From Cupriavidus consociatus (GTDB lineage: Bacteria; Pseudomonadota; Gammaproteobacteria; Burkholderiales; Burkholderiaceae), in assembly GCF_017814975.1 (NCBI RefSeq), contig NZ_JAGIQA010000036.1:1-62448 (forward strand): a DNA stretch of 62,448 bases, in the 5' to 3' direction. Below the pieces are notes generated by a model. That model made no database searches. It was given only the letters and a program-made list of their open reading frames with translations, and was not told where the DNA came from. Position 1 is the first letter of the stretch. Every line of letters starts with the position of its first letter. Shown one piece after another: positions 9,355 through 18,169 of this stretch. A program made the translations under genes and the position numbers.

Positions 9355-9618
9355 TCAGATCTGGTCGATCAGGCTGCGCACGACGTCGGCCAGGCGGCCG
9401 GCGCGCTGGCGGCCATTGGCGTCAAGGTCCATGGCAGAGCCGCTGGCGAGGGCCTTGAGGCCGAACAGGGCATCGCCGACATCGCGCCAGCCCGGGTAAT
9501 CGGCATGGATCTTCTCCAGCGCGGCGGCGCCTGCCGCGACTTGCGCGGCAGCCGGCACATTGCCGGCCGCCAGGGCTTCCAATGCCGAGGCGGCATCGAC
9601 CAGGCCTTTGCGGTTCAT
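9355..9618 (-). CDS. Small conserved-type helical protein, function unknown
   Basis: An 87-residue, Ala/Leu/Gly-rich soluble protein (MNRKGLVDAASALEALAAG...), no signal peptide, predicted helical from composition. I do not recognise a domain. A good Shine-Dalgarno (GGGGAGA) precedes the ATG at 9618, and a 14-bp perfect hairpin lies 24 nt upstream. It is convergent with the PLD gene, with only 9 bp between the stops. Confidence 0.65.
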   Translation of the reverse strand: MNRKGLVDAASALEALAAGNVPAAAQVAAGAAALEKIHADYPGWRDVGDALFGLKALASGSAMDLDANGRQRAGRLADVVRSLIDQI

Positions 9619-9641
9619 GCTGCGGTCTCCCCACTATGTCT

Positions 9642-9676
9642 TGTCATGGCCGCCACTTTGCATGGCGGCCATGACA
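9642..9676 (-). promoter_or_regulatory. Strong hairpin in the leader of the 87-aa gene
   Basis: TGTCATGGCCGCCA and TGGCGGCCATGACA are perfect 14-bp arms around a 7-nt loop. The hairpin is between the M20 peptidase stop (9823) and the small gene start (9618), both on the minus strand. It has no T-run, so it is not a classic intrinsic terminator. It could be an operator, attenuator or mRNA stabiliser. Confidence 0.7.
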
Positions 9677-9807
9677 CTGTAGCAGGATGCCGGGGCATGT
9701 GGCCGCCAGCCGCGCATGACCCAGGTGTCCGGAACAGACTAGAAGCGCCACATCGGCGCCCGCGGGTGTCATGCTCCGCACACTGGCGCAGGCCTTGGTC
9801 GCGCCCG

Positions 9808-9834
9808 CTCAGTTGCGCCCACTCAGTTGCGCCC
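9808..9834. repeat. 13-bp direct repeat spanning the M20 stop codon
   Basis: CTCAGTTGCGCCC at 9808-9820 is repeated at 9822-9834. The second copy contains the peptidase stop (TGA on the minus strand), so the last codons plus stop have been duplicated just beyond the gene end. This is a likely replication-slippage product with no coding effect. Confidence 0.75.
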
Positions 9835-11079
9835 GATATCCTCCAGGATCCGCGTCATCAGGTACAGCCGCGGCACGATCGAATCCAGCTCGATGTACTC
9901 GTCGCGGGCGTGGTAGCCGAATCCCGCCAGGCCGAAGCTCTCCACCACCGCCGGCTTGCCCGAGCGCGCTGCATAGCTGGCGTCGGTGGCACCGCCGGTG
10001 CCTTCGGCCAGCGCCAGCGTGCGGCCGTCCAGCTCGGCGTAGATCTCCTGCGCGCGCCTGGCCAGCGCGCGGCCGCGCGCGTCGGCCACGAACGGCGGGC
10101 GGCCTTCTTCCATCGTCACCGTGGTCTGGGTGTCGGGCACCAGCTGGCCCGACCTGACCTTGTCCTGCAGCGCGACCTTCAGCTTGTCGGCGGCGCCGCT
10201 GGCAGTGGTGCGCACGTCGCCGTAGGCCACCGCGCTTTCGGGGATCTGGTTGCGCACGGTGCCGGCCTGCGCCTGCGTCCAGTTCAGCTGCGAACCCGGC
10301 ACCTGCGTGGCGACGTCGCGGGTCTGCTGCAGCTGGTAGGCCAGCTCGACCAGCGCATTGCGGCCGCGCTCGGGCGCGGCGCCGGCATGCGAGGCGCGGC
10401 CCTTGACCTGCATGGTGGCGGTGGCGGTGCCGGAGGCGCCCAGCAGCAGCGATTCGGCCTTGACCACATCCTTGGCGGCGGTCGGCTCGCACGACAGCAC
10501 CACGTCATGCTGGGCGGCCAGCGCGGCAATGGTTTCACCGGAGCCGACCGAACCCACTTCCTCGTCCGGGTTGAACAGCACGGTGATCTGCGCGTAGTCG
10601 CGCCAGCCCTTGTTCTTCAGGATCTCCAGCGAATGCAGGATGACCGCGATGCCGCCCTTGTCATCGGCAATGCCGGGGCCGTAGAGGCGGTTGCCCTCCT
10701 CGCGGATCGGCTGCGTCGCCAGCGTGTTTTCCGGATAGACCGTGTCCATGTGGGCGATCAGCATGATGCGGCGCTTGCCGTTGCCAGCAAACGTGCCCTT
10801 GACCATGGTGCCCGGGCCCTTGGTGACCGGTACGCGCTCCACCGTGGCGCCCAGCGCCTGCAGCCGCTTCTCGGTGTAGCTGGCCATCCGGGCCAGGCCC
10901 TGTACGTTGGCACTGCCTGATTCGATCGACACCATTTCCTTGAGCGACTGCACCACCGCCGGCTGGGCGGTGCGGGCAGCGGCCAGCAGCGCGGCATCGG
11001 GCTGGGCGGCAGCAACCAGTTGGCCGGCGCCGGCAAGTGCCAGGGCGGCGGCGGCAACGTGTCGAACGGAAAACGGCAT
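9823..11079 (-). CDS. Exported M20 metallopeptidase (glutamate carboxypeptidase-like)
   Basis: A 418-residue zinc peptidase of family M20, CPG2-like. A signal peptide (MPFSVRHVAAAALALAGAG...VAAAQ) directs it to the periplasm. Metal and catalytic motifs are in order: HMDTVYPEN, GIADDKGG, NPDEEVGSVGS, the dimerisation-domain KGRASHAGAAPE and terminal YHARDEYIE. It likely releases a C-terminal amino acid from peptides or folate-like conjugates. The ATG at 11079 has a strong GAGGAG site and opens the signal peptide, so the longer upstream frame is rejected. It is divergent from the GlxA-type regulator. Confidence 0.92.
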   Translation of the reverse strand: MPFSVRHVAAAALALAGAGQLVAAAQPDAALLAAARTAQPAVVQSLKEMVSIESGSANVQGLARMASYTEKRLQALGATVERVPVTKGPGTMVKGTFAGNGKRRIMLIAHMDTVYPENTLATQPIREEGNRLYGPGIADDKGGIAVILHSLEILKNKGWRDYAQITVLFNPDEEVGSVGSGETIAALAAQHDVVLSCEPTAAKDVVKAESLLLGASGTATATMQVKGRASHAGAAPERGRNALVELAYQLQQTRDVATQVPGSQLNWTQAQAGTVRNQIPESAVAYGDVRTTASGAADKLKVALQDKVRSGQLVPDTQTTVTMEEGRPPFVADARGRALARRAQEIYAELDGRTLALAEGTGGATDASYAARSGKPAVVESFGLAGFGYHARDEYIELDSIVPRLYLMTRILEDIGRN

Positions 11080-11279
11080 GGAAGCTCCTCGGGTTGGTTT
11101 TGTTCGGGTCTTTTTGGAATCTTGCTGGGGGCCATGCCGTGTCGCAATGCCGGCGTCCACGGCACAACGGCAAGATGCTAGCCCTTGCCAGCAAGCATGT
11201 GGAGGATCAATATCGCCAATCACAATGCCGATCCCGCCACGCTGGCCCGCGATCGGACCCTGCACCAACCGCCCCCGAT

Positions 11280-12380
11280 ATGCGCGTCCCCGCTGATCCC
11301 CTGGTCCCCGACACTCCCACCGCGTCCGCAACACCTTTGCATGTCCGCCTGCTATGGCTGCCCCATGCGATGCCCGGCACCCTCTTCACTACGCTCGACG
11401 TGCTGCGCACCGTCGCCGGCGTGGCCAGCCTGCAGCGACCCGATGCCGCGCCGACGCTGAGCTGGCAGCTGTGCGGCGCCAATGGCCGCATGCTGTCGGC
11501 CGACCTGCCCGGCCTGGAAGCCTCCACGCGCCGCACCCGCGCGACGGGCAGCCGCTCGCTGCTGGTGATCCCGGCCCTGCTGGCCAGCAATGCGCACCAG
11601 CTTGGCGACATCGTCCGCCGCGATACCGCCGCGCTGCGCATGGTCGAGCGCCATGTGGCAGCGGGGGGCTGGCTTGCCGCGTGCTCGTCGGGGATGCTGT
11701 TGCCGCTGCAGCTCGGCCTGCTGGACGGCGCCCGTACCGGCGCGCCCTGGATGTACCAGAGCTGGATGACGCACCAGTTCCCGCGCACGGATCTCGGCGC
11801 GGACCAGGCCATGAGCGTGCACGGGCAAGTGTTCTCTTGCGTAGCGCCCGCGCTGCAGGTGGAATTCATGCTGCGCGTGCTGGGCCACCTGCACGACCCC
11901 GACCTGGCGCAGGCCGCCGCGCAGTTGATGCTCTACCAGCCCGAACGCCAGCGCAGCGTGCCGGCGCTGGTCTCGCAGCGCTGGCTCAGCCGCACGGCGG
12001 ACAGCCCGGTCTACCGGGCTGTCCAGTGGCTGCAGGAACATGTGGCCGAGCCCTACCAGCTGGCAGCGGTGGCGCAGGCCGCGGCAGTCAGCGAGCGGAC
12101 CCTGCTGCGGCATTTCCGGCAGGTTACCGGCATGACGCCGCTGGACTACCTGCACACGCTGCGCGTGGAGCGCGCGCGCATGCTGCTGGAGGTGACGCTG
12201 CACGGCACGCAGGCGATCGCCGAAGCCTGCGGCTACAGCGACGCGGCCGCGTTCCGGCGGCTGTTCCAGCGCATCACGGCGATGTCGATGTCGGACTATC
12301 GCGCCCGCTTCGCGCTGCGGGCGCGACGGCGCTACTGGCGCATGGAGGATGCGGTGGCCCGGCGCGGCATGCCGGGCTAG
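11280..12380 (+). CDS. GlxA-type AraC-family regulator with DJ-1/PfpI domain
   Basis: A 366-residue regulator. Residues about 20-195 form a class-I glutamine amidotransferase-like (DJ-1/PfpI) domain with the elbow cysteine in LAACSSGMLL. Residues about 255-355 carry two AraC helix-turn-helices: QLAAVAQAAAVSERTLLRHF and the second around IAEACGYSDAAAFRRLF, with the family signature TGMTPLDYL. Such proteins often control quaternary-amine or amino-acid metabolism, but the target is unknown. It is divergent from the exported M20 peptidase across 200 bp, making that gene a candidate target. Confidence 0.88.
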   Translation: MRVPADPLVPDTPTASATPLHVRLLWLPHAMPGTLFTTLDVLRTVAGVASLQRPDAAPTLSWQLCGANGRMLSADLPGLEASTRRTRATGSRSLLVIPALLASNAHQLGDIVRRDTAALRMVERHVAAGGWLAACSSGMLLPLQLGLLDGARTGAPWMYQSWMTHQFPRTDLGADQAMSVHGQVFSCVAPALQVEFMLRVLGHLHDPDLAQAAAQLMLYQPERQRSVPALVSQRWLSRTADSPVYRAVQWLQEHVAEPYQLAAVAQAAAVSERTLLRHFRQVTGMTPLDYLHTLRVERARMLLEVTLHGTQAIAEACGYSDAAAFRRLFQRITAMSMSDYRARFALRARRRYWRMEDAVARRGMPG

Positions 12381-12392
12381 GCCGCCGCAAGA

Positions 12393-13124
12393 TCAGGCGC
12401 GCAGCGAGATGTGGTTGACCACGTCCTCCACGCCTTGCACGTACCACGCGTCGCGCTCGACCTGTCGGCGCGTGTTCTCGCTGGCAACGCAGCCTTCCAG
12501 CGTGACGACGCGGTTTTCGGTATGCACGGTGACCTGGCTGGCGTCGACGAAGGGATCGGTCTCCAGCACCAGCATCAGCGCCTCGGTGATCTCATCGTCG
12601 CGGTCGGCTTCGGCGGGCGCCACCACCAGTTCGTTGACCACGCAGCGGCAACCGCGCGACCACCAGGCCAGCACGCCGGCCAGGCGCATGTGCGACAGGC
12701 TGATCACCTGGCCCCACAGCGTCACCACGCCGTCGTGCGCCTCGACCTCGATCCAGCCGCTGCGTTCGCCCACGGGCTCGCGCACGGTCTCGTGCTGGCC
12801 CTTGACGCGCGCGCAGATCCTGCAGCTACGGAACTCGATGGCATTGAGCAGGCGCTCGCATACCGCATCGCGCAGTTCGCCGTCGCCAACGGTAGCGCCG
12901 CCGTCTGTCACGCGCAGGTGGTCGATCACGCTGGTCACGCCGTCCACGCGCCGCAGCGCGGTGGCCGCGCGGGTCTTGTCGACGATATCGGCTACCTCGC
13001 CTTCCAGGATCAGCGCGCCGTCCGACAGCCGCAACTGGATAGTGGGATGGAGAACATGCCCCTGATAAGGCACATGCGCCAAGGCTGCGCGCGCCTGCGT
13101 CAGCACCGCTTCGCTAGTCTGCAT
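12393..13124 (-). CDS. Triple BON-domain protein
   Basis: A 243-residue soluble protein without signal peptide, made of three BON-like modules at about residues 20-75, 80-165 and 170-243. They are seen in LRLSDGALILEGEVADIVDK, VEAHDGVVTLWGQVISLS and VHTENRVVTLEGCVASENTR, each followed by a 'GV..V...L' end. BON domains usually bind phospholipid or other surfaces (OsmY, Kbp). The middle module carries extra cysteines (FRSCRIC). A GAGG ribosome site precedes the ATG. It is convergent with the GlxA-type gene, 12 bp between stops. Confidence 0.85.
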   Translation of the reverse strand: MQTSEAVLTQARAALAHVPYQGHVLHPTIQLRLSDGALILEGEVADIVDKTRAATALRRVDGVTSVIDHLRVTDGGATVGDGELRDAVCERLLNAIEFRSCRICARVKGQHETVREPVGERSGWIEVEAHDGVVTLWGQVISLSHMRLAGVLAWWSRGCRCVVNELVVAPAEADRDDEITEALMLVLETDPFVDASQVTVHTENRVVTLEGCVASENTRRQVERDAWYVQGVEDVVNHISLRA

Positions 13125-13271
13125 TTTGATCGCCTCGCCCGAATGGTCTGGAGATGAAAAGACGTGCGCCCGGCCTGCGGGCGCGCCTGGCGCGGCGCCG
13201 CGGCCTCCATCACCGCCGGGGACCTGGCAACCGCTTCCTCATTATAGGAAGCGGACCAGGGGCGTCCGGGC

Positions 13272-14930
13272 TCAGGCCGGGCCCGCCTCGCGGGCGCGCG
13301 CCACTTCCTGGTTGCGCAGGATGAAGCGCTGGACCTTGCCGCTGGGGGTCTTGGGCAGCTCGGCCACGAACTCGATCTCGCGCGGATAGGAGTGGGCGGC
13401 CAGGCGCTTGCGCACATGCTGGCGCAGCGCCTCGGCCAGTTCGGGCGTGGCCGCGTGCTGCCGGTCGAGCACGACGAAGGCCTTGATCAGCTCGGTGCGC
13501 TCCGGGTCCGGCTTGCCGATCACCGCGGCCTCGACCACGGACGGATGCTCGATCAGCGCGCTTTCCACGTCGAACGGGCCGACGCGGTAGCCCGAGGTGG
13601 TAATGACGTCGTCGGCGCGGCCGATAAAGCTGATGCTGCCGTCGTCATTGAGTTCGGCGGAGTCGCCGGTCAGGTAGTAGTGGCCGGCAAACGCGCTGGT
13701 GGGCGTGCCGTGGTAGCCGCCGAACCAGCACATCGGGGAGCGTTCCAGGTCCAGCGCCAGCGTGCCGGGCTGCCCGGCGGGCAGTTCGCGCTGTTCGTCA
13801 TCGACCACGACCACGCGGTGGCCCCGGCTGGCAAAACCGGCGGCGCCCATGCGCACCGGGTGCGACAGCGCGTGATGGTTGCACAGCACCATGCCGAGTT
13901 CCGTCTGGCCATAGTGGTCGTGGATCGGCGCATCCAGCTCGCTGGCAAACCAGCGGATCACTTCTGGATTCAGCGGCTCCCCGGCGCTGCTGACCGCGCG
14001 CAGCTGCCCGCGCAACTGCTCCGAGACGGCCTGCCCGGCGGCGATCAGCAGCCGGTACGCGGTGGGCGAGCCCGCCAGGTTGGTGATGCCGTACTTGCGG
14101 ATCACGCGGCAGGTGCTTTCCACGGTGAACGGGCCATCGTAGAAGGTGGTGGCATGCCCCAGCGACAGCGGCCCGGTCACCGCGTAGTAGAGGCCGTAGG
14201 CCCAGCCCGGGTCGGCCAGGTTCCAGAATGCGTCTTCGTCGCGCAGGTCGACGGCGTCGCGCATGTAGCCGGCAAACGCGGCGATGGCCTTCAGCGGCAC
14301 CAGCAGCGGCTTGGCCGGCCCGGTGGTGCCCGAAGTGAACATCATCAGGAAGGGATCGGCGCCGCCGCGCATGACCGGCTCGAAGCTGGCCGGCTGGCGC
14401 GCCAGCTCGGTCCAGAAGCTGAAATCGCCGGAGGCCACGTCCCCGCGCGCTTCGCTGGTGCCGGCCACGGTGACGACCGGCGGCGCGCCCTCCACCTCAT
14501 CGAGCTTGGGACGGTTGACGGTATCCGTGACCACCACTTTCGCGCCCGAGCTGTTGAGCCGGTGCTCGATGGCCTTGGGACCGAACGCCGTGAACAACGG
14601 CTGGTACACCGCACCGGCACGCCAGGTACCGAGGATGGTCACGAGCAGCTCGGCCGTGCGCGGCAGCAGCCCCGCAACGCGATCGCCCGGCTGCACGCCC
14701 TGCGCCTTCAGGAAGCCGGCAAACTGCGCCGACAGCGCCTGCAGTTCGGCAAACGTCCAGCTGCGCGAGTTGCCGTCGCGGCCTTCCCAGTACAGCGCGA
14801 TGCGGCCGGGCTCGGCATGGCGGTCGCAGCATTCCACGCAGGCATTGATCGCATCGAGGCTGCCGTGCAGTTGCCGGGCCACCGCCTCGTCATAGGAAAA
14901 GCCGTTGTAGGCCTGGGCGTAATCGCGCAT
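13272..14930 (-). CDS. AMP-dependent acyl-CoA synthetase
   Basis: A 552-residue ANL-superfamily ligase that forms acyl-CoA via acyl-AMP. The P-loop is MFTSGTTGPAKPLLVPL, the adenine/acyl motif YGQTELGMV, the hinge region YLTGDSAELNDDG then FIGRADDVITTSGYRVGP, and the catalytic lysine lies in PKTPSGKVQRF. The overall form is like acetyl/propionyl or medium-chain (AcsM-type) synthetases; the acid is not determinable. An AGGAGA site precedes the ATG. No pathway partners are adjacent. Confidence 0.92.
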   Translation of the reverse strand: MRDYAQAYNGFSYDEAVARQLHGSLDAINACVECCDRHAEPGRIALYWEGRDGNSRSWTFAELQALSAQFAGFLKAQGVQPGDRVAGLLPRTAELLVTILGTWRAGAVYQPLFTAFGPKAIEHRLNSSGAKVVVTDTVNRPKLDEVEGAPPVVTVAGTSEARGDVASGDFSFWTELARQPASFEPVMRGGADPFLMMFTSGTTGPAKPLLVPLKAIAAFAGYMRDAVDLRDEDAFWNLADPGWAYGLYYAVTGPLSLGHATTFYDGPFTVESTCRVIRKYGITNLAGSPTAYRLLIAAGQAVSEQLRGQLRAVSSAGEPLNPEVIRWFASELDAPIHDHYGQTELGMVLCNHHALSHPVRMGAAGFASRGHRVVVVDDEQRELPAGQPGTLALDLERSPMCWFGGYHGTPTSAFAGHYYLTGDSAELNDDGSISFIGRADDVITTSGYRVGPFDVESALIEHPSVVEAAVIGKPDPERTELIKAFVVLDRQHAATPELAEALRQHVRKRLAAHSYPREIEFVAELPKTPSGKVQRFILRNQEVARAREAGPA

Positions 14931-15218
14931 GGTGTCTCCTGTATGTCAGGTATGTCCGGCTGCCTGCCACGGACGCCGCCCGGGACATGGTGCCTGTTAT
15001 CGTCTGTGATCGTCGGTGCCGCGCGGCGCGACAGCCGCAGCAGTGTGCGGCAGTGCCGGGCCGGCGGGCAATAACCGAATCCGCCAGCGCACCTGACGGT
15101 TTTTGCCATGCCCAGGGGCAACGCGCAGTGCGCTTGACGCCATGCGGCCCGGCGCCGACGATACTACGAGGCGACAATATGGCGATCACGGCGGACATTT
15201 CGCCAGGGAGGTCAGCGC

Positions 15219-15893
15219 ATGTGCACCAACTACGCCCCGGTCCAGCGCCAGATCCTGCGCGACATCTTCGGCGTGGAGCCGCCGCCGGGCGTCTTCAAGG
15301 CCGAAACCTATCCCGACTACCTGGCGCCGATCGTGCGCGCCACGGACGACGGTGTTCGGCATGCCGAGCTGGCTTCGTTCGGCATGGTGCCACGGCAGCG
15401 CATCCCGCCCGGTTCGCGCCGCTACGACACCACCAACGCACGCAGCGAAACCGTCGGCGAGCGCCCGGCGTTCGCCCGCTACTGGCGGCAGGGGCAACTG
15501 TGCCTGGTGCCGGCCACGGCCTTCTACGAGTACGCCTACCCCGAAGACGCGGTGCCGGGCGGGCCGCCCGGCAAGCCGGTGCGCTGGCGCGTCTGGCTGC
15601 CAGGCGAGCCTGCCTTCGGCATCGCCGGCCTGTGGCGCGGCTGGCCCGATGCGGCCCCGTCCTTCACCATGCTGACGGTGAACTCCGCGCAGCATCCGGT
15701 AATGGAGCGCTTCCACAAGCCCGGCGACGAGAAACGTTCAGTGGTCGTCCTCCCGCGCGAGCAATGGGACGACTGGCTTGCCTGCCGCGACCCCGAAGTC
15801 GCCCGCACCTTCCTGAAGCTGCTTCCCGCCGAGGCCATGCGTGCAGAACCGGCGCCCAAGATCACCGGCGCTCCGATCCCGGACGCCGACTGA
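15219..15893 (+). CDS. SOS response-associated peptidase, YedK/HMCES (SRAP) family
   Basis: A 224-residue SRAP-domain protein which caps abasic sites in single-stranded DNA by a thiazolidine link to the N-terminal cysteine. The sequence begins M-C-T-N-Y, giving Cys2 after Met removal. The catalytic-pocket motifs are visible: RRYDTTNARSETV, ATAFYEYAYP (active-site Glu), and the histidine segment SAQHPVMERFHKPGDEKR. The ATG at 15219 is fixed by the need for Cys2. No LexA box is obvious upstream. Confidence 0.93.
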   Translation: MCTNYAPVQRQILRDIFGVEPPPGVFKAETYPDYLAPIVRATDDGVRHAELASFGMVPRQRIPPGSRRYDTTNARSETVGERPAFARYWRQGQLCLVPATAFYEYAYPEDAVPGGPPGKPVRWRVWLPGEPAFGIAGLWRGWPDAAPSFTMLTVNSAQHPVMERFHKPGDEKRSVVVLPREQWDDWLACRDPEVARTFLKLLPAEAMRAEPAPKITGAPIPDAD

Positions 15894-16036
15894 TTCGTGC
15901 CCAAGCCGGTGCAAGCCAGGGCAGGGCCGGCATCGAACGGCACGTGCCCTCCGTCAAGAGGGTGTCGGGCGATAAGAATGCTGCGCATACTGCCCCGCAC
16001 ACCGGCCACAAGAGCCGACATCCCCGGGGTCAATCC

Positions 16037-16195
16037 ATGCAAAACGTTGTCGCCTTGTGCGCGTATTTTTTCGGGTGTCTGGTCGCACTACTAGTTGCCG
16101 CACGCTGGATCCTGCGTAACCATCCGGCGCTGCGCGAGCGGCCGCCCGCCCACTCGCCTTACGCCGCCAAGGACGATCCGCCAGGGTCCAACTGA
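16037..16195 (+). CDS. Small single-pass membrane protein, unknown
   Basis: A 52-residue ORF with one hydrophobic helix at about residues 4-22 (VVALCAYFFGCLVALLVAAR) and a short basic/proline cytoplasmic-type tail ending in DDPPGSN. It stands alone between the YedK-type gene and the antiporter, with only a weak GGGG-like ribosome site. Composition is protein-like, but no family is recognised and it may not be expressed. Confidence 0.45.
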   Translation: MQNVVALCAYFFGCLVALLVAARWILRNHPALRERPPAHSPYAAKDDPPGSN

Positions 16196-16419
16196 ACACC
16201 TTCCGGCCCGGCACCACTCTCCCAATGCCGTTGAATCCCTGTCAATTTCAGCGAATTTCTATCAAATAACGGGAACTCATAGCCTTCTCGTTTGCCATAC
16301 CCCTGCTGCTAGAGTCATTAAAGTGGCGTTTGCGGCATATCTCCAAGCTATCATGCGTGCCTGCATTGGCACGCCCGTGCCGCCCGGCACGGCATAACGA
16401 CAAGAAAGGACACACAGGG

Positions 16420-17505
16420 ATGGCACTCACTTCCAACAAGCTGCCGGCATGGACCGTCGGCGCGCCGGTCGCTGCCGCGGCCACGCTTGCCCTCGCCTGG
16501 CTGGTGCCCGGCCAGGGCTGGCTGATCGCGCTGGTGGCCGTGGCGCTGGCCGGCGCAGTATTTGCCGCCGTGCACCACGCCGAGGTGGTCGCGCACAAGG
16601 TGGGCGAACCGTTTGGCACGCTAGTGCTGGCGATTGCCGTGACCGTGATCGAAGTGGCGCTGATCGTCTCAGTGATGTTGTCGTCAGGGCCGGAGAAAGC
16701 CGGCCTGGCGCGCGATACGGTGTTTGCCGCGGTCATGCTGATCTGCAACGGCATCGTGGGGCTGTGCCTGTTCGTCGGCGGCCTGCACCACCGCGAGCAG
16801 GCGTTCCAGGCGCCAGGCGCCAATGCCGCCATGGCGGTGCTGGCGGCGCTGCTGGTGCTGACGATGGTGCTGCCCAACTACACCAGCTCGTCGCCGGGGC
16901 CGGTGCTGACGCCGGCGCAGCTGGCGTTCTCGGGCGTGATGTCGCTGGTGCTGTACGGCTCGTTCGTATTCGTGCAGACCATCCGGCACCGCGATTATTT
17001 CCTGGCCGAAGGCAGTTCGGACGAGAACGAGCATGCGCCGCCGCCGCCCACGCGCGTGGCGCTGGCCAGCGGCGTGCTGCTGGTGGCTTGCCTGGTGCTG
17101 GTCGTGGGCCTGGCCAAGCTGCTGTCGCCGTCGGTCGAGGCGGCAGTGCTGAAGGCGGGTGCGCCGGCCGCGGTGGTAGGGATCGTGATTGCCGCCATGG
17201 TGCTGCTGCCCGAGGGGCTGGCGGCACTGCGCGCCGCGCGCGCGGACCGCATCCAGACCAGCCTGAACCTGGCACTCGGTTCGGCGCTGGCCAGCATCGG
17301 GCTGACCATCCCGACCGTGGCGGCGGTGTTTATCTGGATCGGCCAGCCGCTCGAACTGGGGCTGGGACCGAAGGACATGGTGCTGCTGTTGCTGACGCTG
17401 GTGGTGTCGTCGCTGACGCTGGGCATGGGCCGCACCACGATCCTGCAGGGCGTCGTGCACCTGGTGATCCTGGCTGCCTACCTGTTCCTGTCGATCGTGC
17501 CATAG
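16420..17505 (+). CDS. chaA: Calcium/sodium:proton antiporter, ChaA-like (CaCA family)
   Basis: A 361-residue integral membrane exchanger with about eleven hydrophobic segments. The two CaCA alpha-repeats are recognisable: GEPFGTLVLAIAVTVIEVA in the first half and NLALGSALASIGLTIPTVA in the second, each with the acid/polar residues that carry cation exchange. A short acidic/proline loop (SSDENEHAPPPP) connects the halves. ATG at 16420 follows an AAGGA-like site. It probably expels Ca2+ or Na+ in exchange for protons at alkaline pH, by family analogy. Confidence 0.9.
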   Translation: MALTSNKLPAWTVGAPVAAAATLALAWLVPGQGWLIALVAVALAGAVFAAVHHAEVVAHKVGEPFGTLVLAIAVTVIEVALIVSVMLSSGPEKAGLARDTVFAAVMLICNGIVGLCLFVGGLHHREQAFQAPGANAAMAVLAALLVLTMVLPNYTSSSPGPVLTPAQLAFSGVMSLVLYGSFVFVQTIRHRDYFLAEGSSDENEHAPPPPTRVALASGVLLVACLVLVVGLAKLLSPSVEAAVLKAGAPAAVVGIVIAAMVLLPEGLAALRAARADRIQTSLNLALGSALASIGLTIPTVAAVFIWIGQPLELGLGPKDMVLLLLTLVVSSLTLGMGRTTILQGVVHLVILAAYLFLSIVP

Positions 17506-17639
17506 CCGGTCCGCCCTCCGGAACCGCGGCGTGTAGCGGCTGGCTGCCGGGTCCTTGGCCTGGCGTCCGCGGCGTCTACACTGGAACCTCCCGACCGGAA
17601 TCCGCGCATGCCTTGCCGCGCACGCACCGGAGAACGCCA

Positions 17640-18161
17640 ATGCTGGAAGTCGCCGTCACCGCCGCCGACCATGCCGTCGGCCCCGATACCGCCAGGGTCA
17701 CCGTCGTCGAATACGGCGACTTTGAATGCTCCTACTGCCGCATCGCCTACGGCGCCATGAAGATCCTGCTGGAGCACTATGGCCCGCAGGTGCGCTTTGT
17801 CTACCGGCACTACCCGATGGCCAACTGGCACCCGTCCGCCGAGCCGGCGGCCGAGTGCGCCGAGGCCGCCGCGGCGCAGGATCGCTTCTGGCAGATGTAC
17901 CGCATGCTCTACGAGCACCCGCAGGGGTTGAAACCCGACGCCTTGCGCCATTACGCCGGCGTGGCCGGCCTGGATCTCGATCGCTACGACAAAGACATGT
18001 CCACGCACCGGCACCTGCCGCGCATCCGCGCCGACCAGCACGGCGGCACGCGCTGCCGGGTGCGGGGCACGCCGTCGTTCTTCGTCAACGGCACGGTGCA
18101 GGATGTGACCTTCGGCATGGAGCGGCTGCAGCGCGCCATCGATACCGCGCTGGCAGCCTAG
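17640..18161 (+). CDS. DsbA/thioredoxin-fold protein without signal peptide
   Basis: A 173-residue thioredoxin-fold oxidoreductase of the DsbA-like/DSBA-fold type. The active site CSYC lies in EYGDFECSYCRIAYG, and the cis-proline segment is RVRGTPSFFVNG. There is no signal peptide, so it is expected in the cytoplasm, unlike classical DsbA. ATG at 17640 overlaps the end of a GAGAACGCC stretch. The substrate is unknown. It is convergent with the TonB receptor, 8 bp between stops. Confidence 0.88.
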   Translation: MLEVAVTAADHAVGPDTARVTVVEYGDFECSYCRIAYGAMKILLEHYGPQVRFVYRHYPMANWHPSAEPAAECAEAAAAQDRFWQMYRMLYEHPQGLKPDALRHYAGVAGLDLDRYDKDMSTHRHLPRIRADQHGGTRCRVRGTPSFFVNGTVQDVTFGMERLQRAIDTALAA

Positions 18162-18169
18162 AGGGTGCG

